NCBI RefSeq assembly: GCF_026151205.1
Contig: NC_087074.1
Span: 10,077,226 to 10,141,225, forward strand
Direction of reading: 5' to 3'
Origin: Bolinopsis microptera
Taxonomy: Eukaryota > Ctenophora > Tentaculata > Lobata > Bolinopsidae
DNA: 64,000 nucleotides
Part shown: positions 1 through 12,919 of the stretch, piece after piece
Numbering within the stretch: position 1 is the first letter of the stretch
Layout of the letters: each line of letters starts with the position of its first letter
Made by a program: the position numbers and the translations under genes
The notes under the pieces: model-generated
What the model was told of the DNA's origin: nothing
The model's database searches: none
What the model saw: only the letters and a program-made list of their open reading frames with translations

Positions 1-49
1 AAACTGACTTATCCCGCTATCCAGCGCTTGCTGTCGCCTGCGTCAGATG

Positions 50-465
50 TCGTTGCGACAGATGTCGTCAGATGACGTCAGATATCGCTAGATGGCGTCA
101 GATAGCGTCAGATGTCGCGGCAACATATGACGCTAGATGACGCTAGATGTCGTCCCTAGAATTTTTATGAAAATAGCGCTATCTGTCGCCTGGCGTCAGT
201 GCTGCGTGCTTAGCGTCATCTAGCGTCATCTAGCGTCATCTAGCGTCATATAGCGTCATATAGCGCTAGATAGCGCTAGATAGCGCTAGATAGCGCTAGA
301 TAGCGCTAGATAGCGACATTCGAAAGGTGCCGTGCACTTAGCGACAATGTCGCTAATTGGCGTCATCTAGCGTCATCTAGCGTCATCTAGCGTCATCTAT
401 CATCATCTGGCGATATTTCACGCTAGATGACGCTAGATGACGCTAGATGACGTCATATGTCGAAT
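50..465. repeat. 10-bp satellite present in both orientations
   Basis: Runs of the decamer TAGCGTCATC (about 211-260 and 360-400) alternate with its reverse complement GATGACGCTA (about 125-150 and 420-450) and with a self-complementary variant TAGCGCTAGA (about 261-310). Because the same unit switches strand several times, the block can fold into long hairpins. No coding potential is visible. The block is probably cut by the left edge of the window. Confidence 0.85.
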
Positions 466-470
466 TTCAA

Positions 471-1689
471 CTATCAGTAAAGGTCCCAAAAAGCTTTATA
501 GTTCTTGGAAGCCAAGTTCGGTGAACAAAATTGAAAGATCTCTCTTATCTCTCTTTCTGTCTGTAAATTTTGGAGGGGTTTTTTGAAATATACGACAGGT
601 TATTGTTTAATAATTCAGAAGCTTTCAAACGACAATAGTAATTCGTTTTCAATTGGGGATGGTGTAGAAGTGGTTAAATTTGAAGTTTAGGTTTAATTGT
701 TATGAACTGTTATCCTTTGCATTGCTGTGTGGGCTGAAGAATGTCTTCTCACATAATTCTAACAAGTATTTTAAACCGAGATTTCTTGTATCATACCAAC
801 ACACTCCAGATATAAGTAAACAACATAATTAAATAGTTTCTATATAAATCACAAAGTGGACATAATCAAGCTAGATCTCCAATAAGGTATCACCTGTCCG
901 TGCACTAAATGGCTTCTCCATCTTTACTTCACCTGTACACTGTATGCTCATTTGCCTACTTGGTGTTGAGAGTTCGGCTGCGTTCACTCCTGCTCAGATT
1001 CCTTTGGTAGTTTTAAAATATTTTCCGAAAATTGTACATCAGTAAACGCAGCTACTGCTGTACATAATACATGTTAGCCAGCCAGCTTTGTATTTTTGTT
1101 GTTCTTGCTTGTCAAACAGTGACTTACTCGCCCTTACTTCACTACTCGCCGGCTTAGTACTTAGTGAGTACTGTAAGAGACGATCAGCTTGACTTGTAAT
1201 CTTTGGTTTGAGGCGGTAGAAATGCGATAATCACGATAGTTATGCAGTGCTTTATCATCATAGCTTAATTATTAACCGTTAGATAAGAGGTTATGTTATA
1301 AATGATTTGAGATTCATTGTTCACATTGAATTGCAACATCTTTGTAATGAACCGATTTACTTTATCATTGGTACTTTATTGTCCACGAACATACTCCGAA
1401 GTTAAATAGACATCATTTAATCAAAAATATTACCAGGTTACAATTTGTAACGTAAAATCGTTTTGTAATTTTCTCAGGAGGTGTGGAACACACAAAAAAT
1501 TAGAAATATTTCGTAAAAGCAAGCTGTGATTTTTGAAGTTTCCATAATCAATAATCAGCTTTCCTCTTGGAATCCTTTTATTTATTTTGTTTGAATAATT
1601 TTGTATTTCAATCGTGATCTGACTCATGAAATAAAGATCTTTCTAGTATCTAATTTTTAATTTCTGCATTTTATCTAGACACTTATTTT
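471..1689. other. AT-rich intergenic sequence, nothing recognised
   Basis: No open frame with coding character, no RNA gene and no repeat beyond simple AT-rich sequence was seen here. Confidence 0.5.
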
Positions 1690-2020
1690 ACTTCGGTGTA
1701 TTCCAACAGCCACAATGTTACACAAGTGCAACCAGCCAATTACAGGAAGCCGAAGGATCTTTTTGGCCAGTGACGGTTAAGGTAGTGTGTACCATACTTT
1801 CTTCGTCCGAGACTTTGCTGCAATGTGCAGCTCCTCATTTAACCCTCACACCCGATTTCTCGAGTATTCGGCTGAGTAGACCGGGGGGCTGCATAGACCA
1901 CTCATGATCCTTAGCTGAACGTCGACGACGCTCACCCCACGACCAGGCAGTCAGTGGGTTTCGAACTCGCAACCTAACGATTGTAAGACAGGCGTTCTAA
2001 CCAACTGCGCTACCTGGCCG
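1690..2020 (-). mobile_element. tRNA-derived SINE-like element
   Basis: Read on the minus strand from 2020, the first roughly 75 bases have a tRNA-like head: an acceptor-like GGCCAGG, an A-box-like TAGCGCAGTTGG and a B-box-like GAGTTCGAAACC. The B box departs slightly from the GGTTCGANNCC consensus and the anticodon stem pairs poorly, so this is not a working tRNA. A tRNA-unrelated body of about 250 bases follows. This head plus body is the layout of a tRNA-derived SINE with an internal Pol III promoter. The exact 3' end and any target duplication were not resolved, and I do not recognise the body family. Confidence 0.7.
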
Positions 2021-2688
2021 TTCATACTAGCAAAATCCAATAAAAATCACATCCATCCCTTTTGTGGTAAACCAAAATCAGAACATTCTCATCGCCAAAA
2101 CTACCTGCCAAGAGAGAACACACTCCACTGAGGCAGAGACTGAAGAGTGTCACTATACAGTATACACTCCTGTGAGCACCACTAGGCTAATAACTGTTAT
2201 ACCGACTTATCAACTATACACGCATGGCTTGCTGGTTGTTGCACTGTACACAGTGTTCCATGTTTTCCTCATTTCACCTTGTGTTTCACTTGTTGTACTT
2301 GTGCGGCGACCTGTTGTTTGAGATCGACAACTTTGTTATCGGTCTGAAAACTCTGTGTCTCCAGGTTTGGTATATCGGCAGTAGATGTCTGATCATAGAA
2401 CTTATAGTTTTAATCTTTTGTAAATAGTTATACTTTTGTCACTACTTGGGAACATGAGTTCTAGATCCCAAGCTTTTGGAGGTCATTAGAAATAATGTTG
2501 CTTCGTCGCCATCTCTATTAATCATGGCGTGAATATGTATAATATAAATATTTGTAACATAAACTTGTTTTTTAATATCCAGTATTGCAGTGGGGCGGAG
2601 CGCATTTGGAGTGAAATTGCATATTTTAATTTCGACTAGAATCTATCTACATGGTGTAGATATTTCTAGTTACATGCACTATATATAC

Positions 2689-2750
2689 TAGGCATATACT
2701 AGGCATATACTAGGCATATACAAGGCATATACAAGGCACTATACTATACT
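2689..2750. repeat. 11-bp tandem repeat, about 5 copies
   Basis: Consecutive units of TAGGCATATAC, drifting to AAGGCATATAC and AAGGCACTATA at the right end. Confidence 0.8.
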
Positions 2751-5700
2751 AGCCATAGTGCTACCTTTAAAGCTTGTAAGATCTGAAAGATATTGCTGTG
2801 AATTAAACATTTAAATGAGTAAATGGTATAAGATTTGGTGATTTGTTGATTGCTTTGTTCGACAAACCGTATTGAAATACAAAATACAGCTGTGCAAAGT
2901 GATTGGTTTTAGACATTGATCCACAATTTGTGATAAGTTAGGGTTTTCTTGTACTACAAAGTTCGATATGTCAAGGTTAAATACATATTGTTTCAAAAGA
3001 ACGAATCTCGCGATTAGAACAAATTTGGTAATCTCTTCATCAAAGCCCAATAATATAGTAAAATGAAACGTCTCTTAGTCTTGGCAGTATTCCATTTTTG
3101 CTGACAAAATATAAAAGAAACTATATAGAATTAATGCAAATTACGGTCCCAAAATTATTTCGCGAATATATTTAAAATCGGTCGCTCGCTTTTAATATGT
3201 CTTTGTAACGGTGATACATCAAATGAACTGATTTTTGAATGATAATCTTTTATTTACTGGTCTTCCAGTTCCACTTATTTTCCCCCGAACCTTGATTTTA
3301 CTACTTCCGTTATCCTACTACTTTAATTTTACTACTTAACTTTTTTAAATACGTCAGAATGGCTATATAACGCCATTACTCCCACCAGCAACCGTTTAAC
3401 CTTAAAGCCACTCGGAACGTCTCCACTACTAAGCTAAGCATATATGAATTGCATACAGTCAAACTTCTTCCCCTGTTAAAGTACGGGACGGGCATAATAT
3501 AGTTACAATTTTTCCAATTCTGCGTCGGGTAAATCGGTTGAAGATTTACTCTAACCAATAAAAATATATCGGTTATGTAATGAGTATGGCTCAGAAGTCA
3601 GAACTTCTCACGTTTTGAACGTTATATGTGACAACTATTACCTAATCTATTGAGATATGCATCTTCACCCTCAAAACTCGATATGAGATTGTCCACGAAG
3701 TATTACAATTACATAGGCTACTGCACTTGTGAAAGTTGTGATCGTGAATTTCTCTCTCGAACTTGAATTTTCAAGTTCAGTTGATTATTGTAAATTTATG
3801 GTTGGCTTCCTTATTCACACGAATAATAGTACACATTAATGTATAAAACCAGTCCATGTACGCCCATTTTGGGGATTACTATAATAAACCTAATTGGTTA
3901 AACTTAGTTGTCTTCCTTGTGATCCTTATTTACAGCAGTCTGCCAAGCTGCATCATGAGTGCCAAATGTGACAACATCCAGACAGTGGCGGTGCTTTCTG
4001 CAAATAATTTTTGATTCTTTATTTCTAATTTGACAGCTTTACTGATTCATTTATGATTTATAAGTACTGCTGAGCGATTTGTTAGTAGGTGTTCGTCGTT
4101 CATTCATTCAGAAACATAGACCCCTCCACCACAACTATATATATAACAGTACCAATATAACGCGTTACTTAAGTTGCTTTGTATATTTACTTTAAGTTCA
4201 TAATTTTGTAATTTAAGTTCATTAATAATAATGGCTGCAGTCATTTTAGATTATTGTGATTTGTATTTATTATACTTATGGTTATAACTGTTGGTTTCAA
4301 TTCTGTAGAAAACTTTCAAGCAGGCACTGAAGCTACTACTTACTGACTGTCATGTTAAGGAATCTTTGTCATAATTTCGACCGGAAAACAGAAAACCTGT
4401 TCCATTTATGGTTCAATTGTACAAAATATTTTTTTCTAATACTAATGAAAATAAATGCACCTTCGTCCATTAGTACTTTTTGACACATTAACCGACTTAA
4501 CCCGGAAACTATACGGTTAAGTTGGTAAGTAAAATAATTGCGAGACACGCGTCACTCCAAACGCGTCACATTGTTGTAAATTACATTTACGCCGTTTTTA
4601 CAATTTACATTGTAAATGGTCACTTTCATTTGCACTCCACCCGGTAAATTAGCTGTTCAGATTTCATTTTAACCTATGAGATTACAGATACTGCAGCAAC
4701 ATTAGAATATTCGAAGATTTCAATCAATCAGCACTTCGAGAGATTTCCCATTCCAATATATATATTTTCCATTCCGATTAAAGGGTAAATGCAAGCTTAT
4801 TTACTATGATAACGTGCCACGATCGTGCACCTCTAATCGAAAGGAAAGTTCACAAATGGCGTCTATCAGCTGTCGTATTAGCGATAGTCTAATTGGGCAG
4901 CCATAGCTCGTGCTTGGTGCAGAAGTGCCAATTGGAAACGTTTTGTGTCCGGCTCGGTAAAATATTAAAATTCTATAACCAAGTTTAACATAACGAATAT
5001 TAATTTAGTAACTTAGAATAGATAGATTGCTTTAGTTAGTCATTTGTTCATGTTCCTGTCAGTCGTTGTAAATTTCTTGTTTGTGACAAACCCACTAATT
5101 CAGGAGCCTAACCCGCACAGAATCTTGCAGGGGATACCACCACCGGCCACCCATAAATATAATTACTCATTAACAATCAATTAGGATGACTTTTTTCGAT
5201 ATTAGATTCACTGCTTTTCGGTTCCAGCCTTAGAATCAATTATAACTAACTTACAATTCGACATTTTGGAGTTCTTTTGGGATTCCCTATAATCATATGC
5301 CAGCAAACGATTTTTAATCTATTAGATAATCGACTGTTTGGGTCGTTTGGGTCAAATGCTAGCGTACTTCAACTTTGTCAATAGTATTATATTCATGACA
5401 CTTATATTATAATATTACACAAGGTGAAGGTTGTATAGCTCCAAGCTGGCCAGGCCCAGGTGCTGTATGATGACTTGACTAATGAAAACTTTTAATAATT
5501 AAAGAGCCTATACATACCTTATAATAAGAAAATATCCTAAGACGACATGATGCCTATTGACTTATAGCGTTGTTATAGTTATATTGAATTTCATCGCCAA
5601 TAATTCAATAATTTAAGCTGAGCTTGTTTGTTGTTTCGTCAAAACCTCTTTAAATTATTAACTTATAGACCAGTCAACAGCTAATTTACTCCTTAAAGTT

Positions 5701-5817
5701 ATTATCATAAGTCTAACCTGCGGCTTCTTGAATAGAAAAGTTTGCGAAGACCTTCAAAGTTCAAACTATTGTTCCTTACAATTATTTAAATGTTTAAATC
5801 ACATTTTATTCAGCGCC
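2751..5817. other. Intergenic sequence upstream of the actin-like gene
   Basis: About 3 kb with no exon I can support. Short open frames exist on both strands but show no conserved motif, no codon bias and no splice sites in phase. It ends at the start codon of the actin-related gene, and no clear promoter element was identified. Confidence 0.45.
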
Positions 5818-7207
5818 ATGGTTAGACTTGGCTCAACTCCGGTGTTGGATTTTGGATCGTTTTCAGTGAAAGCAGGATTTGCTGGAGAATCCTACCCGAT
5901 CTTTGTTTTTACTAAAGAGCAGTTCTATCCTGAACCCTGGCCAATTGTCAGGGGTAAGATTGAGGATTGGAAGGTTATTGAACAGGTGAAGTAATACTCA
6001 TACTACTATAACTGTCTACAACTAGACAGTAGTTATTTACTACTACTGCTAGTATAGTTATTTACACTTATTCCGAATTTTGACACTGCTGTTTTAAGAG
6101 CTAAAAATTTACAGTAAAACGGGCATATTATTCCTCCACAAAAGCTATTCATCAAATTGCCTTTCGTCTCACACCAGTTTTCATCTGGGACAAAACTTCT
6201 AAAACCAGTTACTTACAGGTGATTCAATTTATTTGGAGCAAACTCAGAGTAGATCCATCAGAGGAGGAGGTTATCCTCGTGGAACATACCGGAACAACCC
6301 CTGAAGAGCACCGAAAGATGGAAATTCTCATGTTCGAGAAATTTAAAGTCCGCTATTTGACCTTTTTACCGGCCGCCCTTTGTGTCAGCCAAGCTTCAGG
6401 TGTCCCGACTGGTAATGACAAATAATTTGATTCAAATTTATTGGTAAATTTATATGGGCTAAAATCCTTGAAAACATTAAACGAACTGATGTCTGATATC
6501 ACGAAATGTTAACCGTTTAGAATACCATAAACATAATTGTCTAACATTACAGGAATCATGGTAAATTTCGGGCACGGAGTAACCAGAATCTCAGCAGTGA
6601 TAGACAACCTGACTACAAAGGAAATTCAAGTACCACTTGGAGGACAAGACTCAACAGCTCACCTCGCATCTTCTCTCCAATTAGATACCCGGAGCAACAG
6701 AATCTCGATGTTCATACACGTGAGATTAAAGAAAGACATTCTTTTGCTTCCCTCAACCCCGACTATGAAACTGCAGCTGTGGGAAGCTCTGCTAAGTCGT
6801 TCCAGAGGATCTACACAATGCCAAACGAGACACAGATTGTTTTAGATTGTGAACGAGCTAGCTGTATAGAGCCTATTTTTAGTACAGCCAAGGGAGACAA
6901 TGATGAGAGCGAAACTATTGCAAGTCTGATAAAACAGTTGATAAAATCATCTCCCGAAAAGTCAGTGGACCTCGCCCAAAACATTGTCATATGTGGTGGT
7001 CCCACGGAGTGTACAAACTTCAACTACAGACTTCTGTCAGAACTTTACAAGTGTAAAGCTGAGAAGATTGTTAGAATATTTTGTCCGCCCGAAAGACGTT
7101 TCACGTGTTGGGTTGGCGCGTCTGTTATTTACTTTGACGATGATTATGTCGACCAGGGGATGTCATTTAACGAATACAACTTCAAATATCTCCCGGCAGA
7201 ACAGTAG
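5818..7207 (+). CDS. Divergent actin-related protein, 3 exons, apparent frameshift in exon 3
   Basis: Actin fold ATPase family. Exons are 5818-5985, 6219-6411 and 6553-7207, all with GT-AG borders in matching phase. The start has a good context (GCCATGG). Exon 1 carries the phosphate-1 loop (DFGSFSVKAGFAGE, compare actin DNGSGLVKAGFAGD). Exon 2 matches the actin stretch around RVxPEEHPV (here RVDPSEEEVILVEHTG). Exon 3 has phosphate-2 GHGVTRIS, the LGGQDSTAHL counterpart of actin LAGRDLTDYL, then IVICGGPT and CPPERRFTCWVGASV. Total is about 338 residues against 375 in actin; the missing part is mainly subdomain 2 (DNase-I loop) after FAGE. In exon 3 the conserved frame switches near 6680: upstream homology ends at HLASSLQ and downstream homology (YPEQQNLDVHTREIKERH, then SFASLNPDYE) lies in another frame. 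This could be an assembly indel or a decaying gene. It may be an Arp10-like or orphan Arp; I cannot say which. Confidence 0.8.
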
Positions 7208-8611
7208 GTGCCAGTGCATAACATAAGCACAGTTTTATGTCAGAGCAAAATTACAGCAGTGTTGTAATTTTTACCTCGTATAATTCATGACAGCTCGAGA
7301 ATGTGCTTATACGACACCCAGTTTAGACGAAAAAATATTAATATATACAACAGGCTGGGATTTGTGTACCCAGGTTAACATTAAAACCCATCAATTCGAA
7401 TGATTAAACTTGTCTATAAATTGATTTTGTAATATTTTGATCAGCACTACTTCTGGCTGGCTAATCCAAGGTGTATAGGTTGTTCGACCATTAGAGAAGG
7501 CCTATAATTACAAGTGAGAACTATTTTCTCTGGAGTGTTTACTAAATAAGGAGCCGAGACTGAGGCCAAACTAATGCCGATGATCTACTACCCAGACATG
7601 CTGGATTTAAATGCAACCACATGGTTCAACGAGAAACGCGGCTCAATGCGCGCGTTTCTTGCGCTAGGTCGCCAAACTTTTAACAATTACATGACAATTC
7701 TTCTTGCGCGTTCCATACAAGAGAGCGACTAATAATTGGTCTACTGGAATTAGATTTCTTGATTATGCAAAACAGACCGGCCCTTTCAGAGCTACTTCAT
7801 GGAACCGAGGTCCGAGTTTTCTGCCACAAATTAAATTAAAACTCAGGTCTAACTTGAATAAAATTATCTTCTGGGTAAAGTGAACAAATATTATTCTTCT
7901 AATACGGTATTTAAAAAAATAAAATCCCGACGACTGTCATTTATACGAAAATATCGGACTAAGAACTTTACAATAATGAATAACTAAAACTAATCATCAA
8001 GAAAATACATGTCGACCTGGTTGAAACGTTTAAATCTCTACATCGGGTAAATGATCTTTATTACCTTGGGATCCCTGTATCATTTTCAACCGCAGATTAC
8101 TACTCGCTAGCGAGTACAGGCTAACTGTTGGATAAAACTTTTGTTCTACATAATATATGGGAGCGTCGTATCGTTTACTGCAGAAAAAAGTTTTAACAAT
8201 TCATTCAATTCGCTCTATACATGAGTAATTTTTATGTGAATAATATTTAAAAGTTTTGCCCGCAGTGACTTTCACAGAATTACATAAAGAAGAACGGCCC
8301 GACTTTACGACTGAGAGGGGTAACTTCATGAACACTTCCAGGCTAGCCAGATAAGCATGTGAAGGCGTGCATGTGATACGAACTGCGAGCATATTGTACT
8401 ATGGATTTGTAAACATGTAGTATAATGCTATCAATCCTATATCACAACAAACTTTCATGATGCAACTTTGGATGATTAAGAAACCTGGCCTACTATAACA
8501 CCCTAAAATTTACCCCGAGAAACCCATTTCGTAAGCACGTGCACGATGTTTTAAATTTTAAAATGGCATGATATTTCAAAGCGGGAAATCTTTTCTATTA
8601 TAGTATTCGTA
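7208..8611. other. Downstream intergenic sequence
   Basis: No coding exon, RNA gene or organised repeat was seen between the actin-like stop codon and the hairpin beginning near 8614. Confidence 0.4.
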
Positions 8612-8613
8612 AT

Positions 8614-8681
8614 AAAGTGGTGCTTATCATGAAGAATTTCGCCGTGTTACACGATGAAATTCTTCATGATAAGGACCGCTA
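8614..8681. repeat. Near-perfect 68-nt hairpin
   Basis: An 18-bp perfect inverted repeat (8623-8640 and 8656-8673, CTTATCATGAAGAATTTC and its complement) surrounds a 15-nt loop. The stem continues for about 8 more positions with two mismatches or wobble pairs. Size and shape resemble a microRNA precursor, but a remnant of a palindromic transposable element is equally possible. Confidence 0.6.
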
Positions 8682-9410
8682 TATTTTTGTCCTGTAGAAC
8701 AAAATGTTCATACTTCTGAGAGTTTTGGTGACAATTTAACTATTTAAGTCTAGAAATTATTTTTAAACAGTGAACGTGAACGGTTCAGTCATCGTCGATA
8801 CATACATACATCAAAACGGTTGCAGTTTATATCGAAAAATATAAATTTTAATTCATCAGTACAATTCCGGAGCTCGCAATATATATATACTCTGCTTAAA
8901 ATAATCTTCAAAAATAATTTAACATTAAAAGTTTCTTCTTCTTCTTCCTCCTCAAAATTCGCTCGACTTCTCACACCATGTCAAACAATCGACAACACAC
9001 AACAAACAAATTGACTACATGGCAGTCACAGCATCCGGTCCCCGCTTTTTCTGTGTCCCGACCGGAAATATATAAATCCACACTCCCAACACATGCGCAG
9101 TGTATGTGACGCGCAACATGCACAAACCCTGCACAGCACGTGCAGGAGGTTCGGGCCGGACAACATCTGGTGCGCCAGATCTGCTCTCAACACATCTGAG
9201 AGATCTGATCTCCTTCTTCACATCATTATCACGTGATCTTCTACTTCACATTATCACGTGATACTAATTAGATGTGCGACAAACCGTCTGATAAGCACTT
9301 CACTCCGTGCCCGTTTGCCCCTCCGTTTGACAGAAGATTGTTCGTTTCAGGCTGGGACCGGGATGTTAGAGACGTACTGTGTAGGTTGAGGCGTCTCTTG
9401 TGCCAGAGCA

Positions 9411-9535
9411 GGATTATAAACGCTGAAATAGGGAACGGTTAGTAAACAGTACAATTACAAACGTTGAAATAAAAGAAAGTTTAGTTAATGATAAAATTAT
9501 AAACGCTGAAATAAGGGCACGATTCAGTAAAGAAT
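9411..9535. repeat. Degenerate tandem repeat, 3 units of about 42-50 bp
   Basis: Three imperfect units share the core TATAAACGCTGAAATA (second unit TACAAACGTTGAAATA) followed by a variable stretch ending in AGTAAA or AGTTAA. Non-coding. Confidence 0.6.
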
Positions 9536-12500
9536 ATGACTTCATTTGAAGATAAAGACTTTAGGAGAAGCCATCAGATGAAATGATGAAAGGAGCCGGG
9601 GCGTGATGATGTGCAAATGTGATGTGAAGTTAGGCTGTTTAGTGAAGTTAGACACAGTTTAGCTTAGTTGAGTGAGTACGCAACTAACTGCGCGCACCCT
9701 CCTAACTGAACCCTTCTGAGAGACATTACACTGCACGTGGGCATATCAAAGCGAACATCTGTCAGAACTACTGAAGCTTTATTAAATCCTATTAGGCTAT
9801 GTGCAGGATTTGTTGCCTCTACGTTGCAAGATAACTGATGGTAATATACCGTACTGCACTGTGATATCTTATTAAACTGTACCCATTTACTGACACCCTG
9901 TTTAAGAGAAGGAACTGTAACATGTAACTGTAACAACCTGTTACACGTGTAACAACTTGTTACAGGTGTAACAAGTTCTGTTACACGGGTTACCATCTGT
10001 TACAGCTCTCTTTTACACGGGTTACCAACCCTATCTCCAGTACACGCTTCACCAAGCTCTGTTAGCTCTCTAACGAGCAGAGAGAGAGAGAGAGAAACCA
10101 TGAGCTTACTAATAACATTACGTTACAATCGTCTTCAGCTCTCATCCTCAGTCAACTGTCAGTCTTTGTTGTCTACAAATACTCCAATCATAGTCTACTA
10201 CAAACAGCTATTAGTCTAGTACAGAAACTGTAGTTATTAAAACTTAAGAGCGTTCTTTTGAAGAAACAATCGTTTGTTGGTTGGAAGGATGACAAACAAT
10301 AAATTTGATGAGGTGTATTTTTCTTTGTTTCCGGAAAACCAAGCAATTAATGAGATCTCACAAGAACGTTTTGTATGGTGACCAATGGCTGCCTAATGGG
10401 AACATGACCAGCCTGAACAACGTCGGATTTACGTCCTATTTACGTTTCTTTCGTGTTACTTTTGAGTCGTAAAAACGTCGCCAAAGCTTATTAAATTGTT
10501 CACCGTTTTAAAGTTTATTAAAGATGTTATGCGTAGAACAAAGGAGTTGTTGGAACATGCTCACTTGCGGGGTGGCAGGAAAATATCAGTTCAATTGTTA
10601 TTCTAATAATCTGATCAAAAAATTTGAAGACTGCCAATATTGACTGCCGAGGCACTTTCTCTAAAGATTTTAATTAAACACCCTCAAAAGTACAATTGAT
10701 TAATTGAATGACTGAGTGTTGCCACAATAATATGTCGGCATATTTTTAAGGTATTTGAGTTGAGTCTTTTTTGTGTGGGAGGGTACAACAAAAAAACAAG
10801 TGCCACCAATACTGTCATTAAATCACCGTATGATGTTGATGGATTTTTTGAGAAACTATTTTGATATTTTGAACTATTTTGATATTTTGACAGCTGACAC
10901 GATAATTCGAATTATCAATTAAAAATGATTTATCTAAACATATGGCGACAGAAACTCCCATCAACTGTTCAAAATTGCGACACTCCTTGAATTGAACTAA
11001 ACGGGATGATACCCTAAAAGTGATCACCGGCTCACCAATTTTACCAGGAGGGTATAAGAGTCTGGGGTTTTTTACAACCACAGAAAACTCAAATTCCGAC
11101 CAGTTTAATAAAAAGATATCACGGTGAACGGTCTCAGAGGAGAGACCTAGAACTTGAAGGCGCTGTGATGACGTGCTGAAACTAGTTTACACAATATTGT
11201 GGTCGGTCTTTCGGGCATTTTAAGGCATTTTAGGGCAGAGCGTTGACAAGTTTTAGAACACTGTAAAAATGTTTAGCGTGTGTCTCGAAGCAGCTGTCTT
11301 TTGGAGAGGTAATTTTTTGAAATCGCATTTCTATGAGCCAAAATCATTAAATTTTTCTCTTAGTAACCGTTTTCATGCATGATACTCTTAAGATATATTT
11401 AGTACCAGAAAAGATGCAAAAAGGAAGATGTAAGGATGAAGAATATAAAATCTAACATACATATTATATTGTTTATTTATCAAAAAGGCAAAGTTTAGAA
11501 ACACCATAAAAATATTTCAAGTGAACCGGAAAGTACCTGAGAAGTCAGATCAGCTGACAAACCAAGGTATGCGATCATCACTACTTATCTACCAGTCGAA
11601 AAACTTAAAAACTCAACCGTTTTAAATACCCGTTAATCATGCATATTAGGCATGAGTCATATTTAAAGTGCTGATCATAAGTCCTTGCAAAGTTTAAAGA
11701 GGCTATTGCTTATCAGGTTTTGGAGATCTAATAGATAAATAATAAAACTAATCCAGTTTTCAACTTTCAGTCAAACTTTCGTATTTTATTATAGACTCTT
11801 CAATTCTGACTGGTAAGACTGTGGTTGAACAATGAACATTCCAGAATATGTACCACCCTTAATAATTCCGTATAATTCGGTATCAGTTGAAGACGGAGGT
11901 TTTCATATTAAGAGAAAGACGAAACATGGAACGTAATCTCGAGGCAGCTTAGTTTCCGTATATTATTCACTGTCCGCAATGTTTACATTATCCTGTACCT
12001 AGCCTCAGTTAAACTCTCGTTAAGTCTAATTACGTCACGAGCTAAATAATATGAAGGTCTAAACGATCCTAATAACAGCTAATTTAAGCCCGGATATGAG
12101 CAAAAGCAGAACAATATTGATTTAGATAGATATTTATGGATAAAATATGCAATAAAGATTCCTTGTATTCACATAAAAATGTTTAAATCATGAATTGTTC
12201 ATAACCTAAAGAGGTAATTAAAGTACTTATCGCACTCCAACAGGAACTATTAAGCACTTGAAGGCTCTTAACGGCACACCTAGACTTCTTAAAGGATCTT
12301 GTAGACTGTAGACACCACTTTTTGCTCTGTAGTTAACTTAACGCTCGTGCCGTTCGCTTAGGATAATTTTTAGTAACAGCCTGACCTTACGCACGAAGGC
12401 ATCGACTATCGAATACTTTCGACCAGCGTCATAATTGGGCCATCATTTTTTAACATGCCTTTTTCAAAGCTACACCATCATTCAAGCTTAAGACTAATTA

Positions 12501-12919
12501 TTATTAACAGTCGAAAACAGATAAGAGATAATTGGATATAATGGATATGAAATCACTGTCAGGAGGAAGGGAGATGTACTCCATAACGTTCTACATATTT
12601 TCTAGCATAGCTCATAGGTTGTAAAAAAGTTTCGACATCACTGTTTCTTCATTACATTGCCGTGAGATGTTGATAGGTAGCTCATTTGATCCATAACATA
12701 CACAATACAAGATTCTAGCTTCCTGAGAAAATGTTACCACATTTTCTCATGATATAATCTGTACGTTGAACCATGTTTTGAGAGTGCACGGGTTAGTCTT
12801 TTAAGGCTTGATTTGACACCTTTTCGAAAGTTACACGAGCGTCATTGAATACAATCGGCAAACGAATAACGATGTAGAGTTATATCGGAACATTCCTTCT
12901 CGCGAGATTAGTCACACGA
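9536..12919. other. Intergenic sequence with a TGTTACA palindrome cluster
   Basis: At 9917-10010 the heptamer TGTAACA and its complement TGTTACA recur about eight times in both orientations, forming overlapping small hairpins. The rest is AT-rich with no exon I can support. A minus-strand open frame over the cluster (9664-9996) is low in complexity and is not called. Confidence 0.4.

Noticed and set aside
50-465. CRISPR-like or integron-like repeat at the left edge
   Set aside because: 10-bp units with no spacers and strand inversions; a satellite.
1945-2020. Functional tRNA gene on the minus strand
   Set aside because: The anticodon stem pairs poorly and a SINE-type body follows; the head is tRNA-derived, not a tRNA gene.
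9664-9996. Minus-strand 110-codon open frame
   Set aside because: It covers a palindromic TGTTACA cluster and has no recognisable domain or splice signals.
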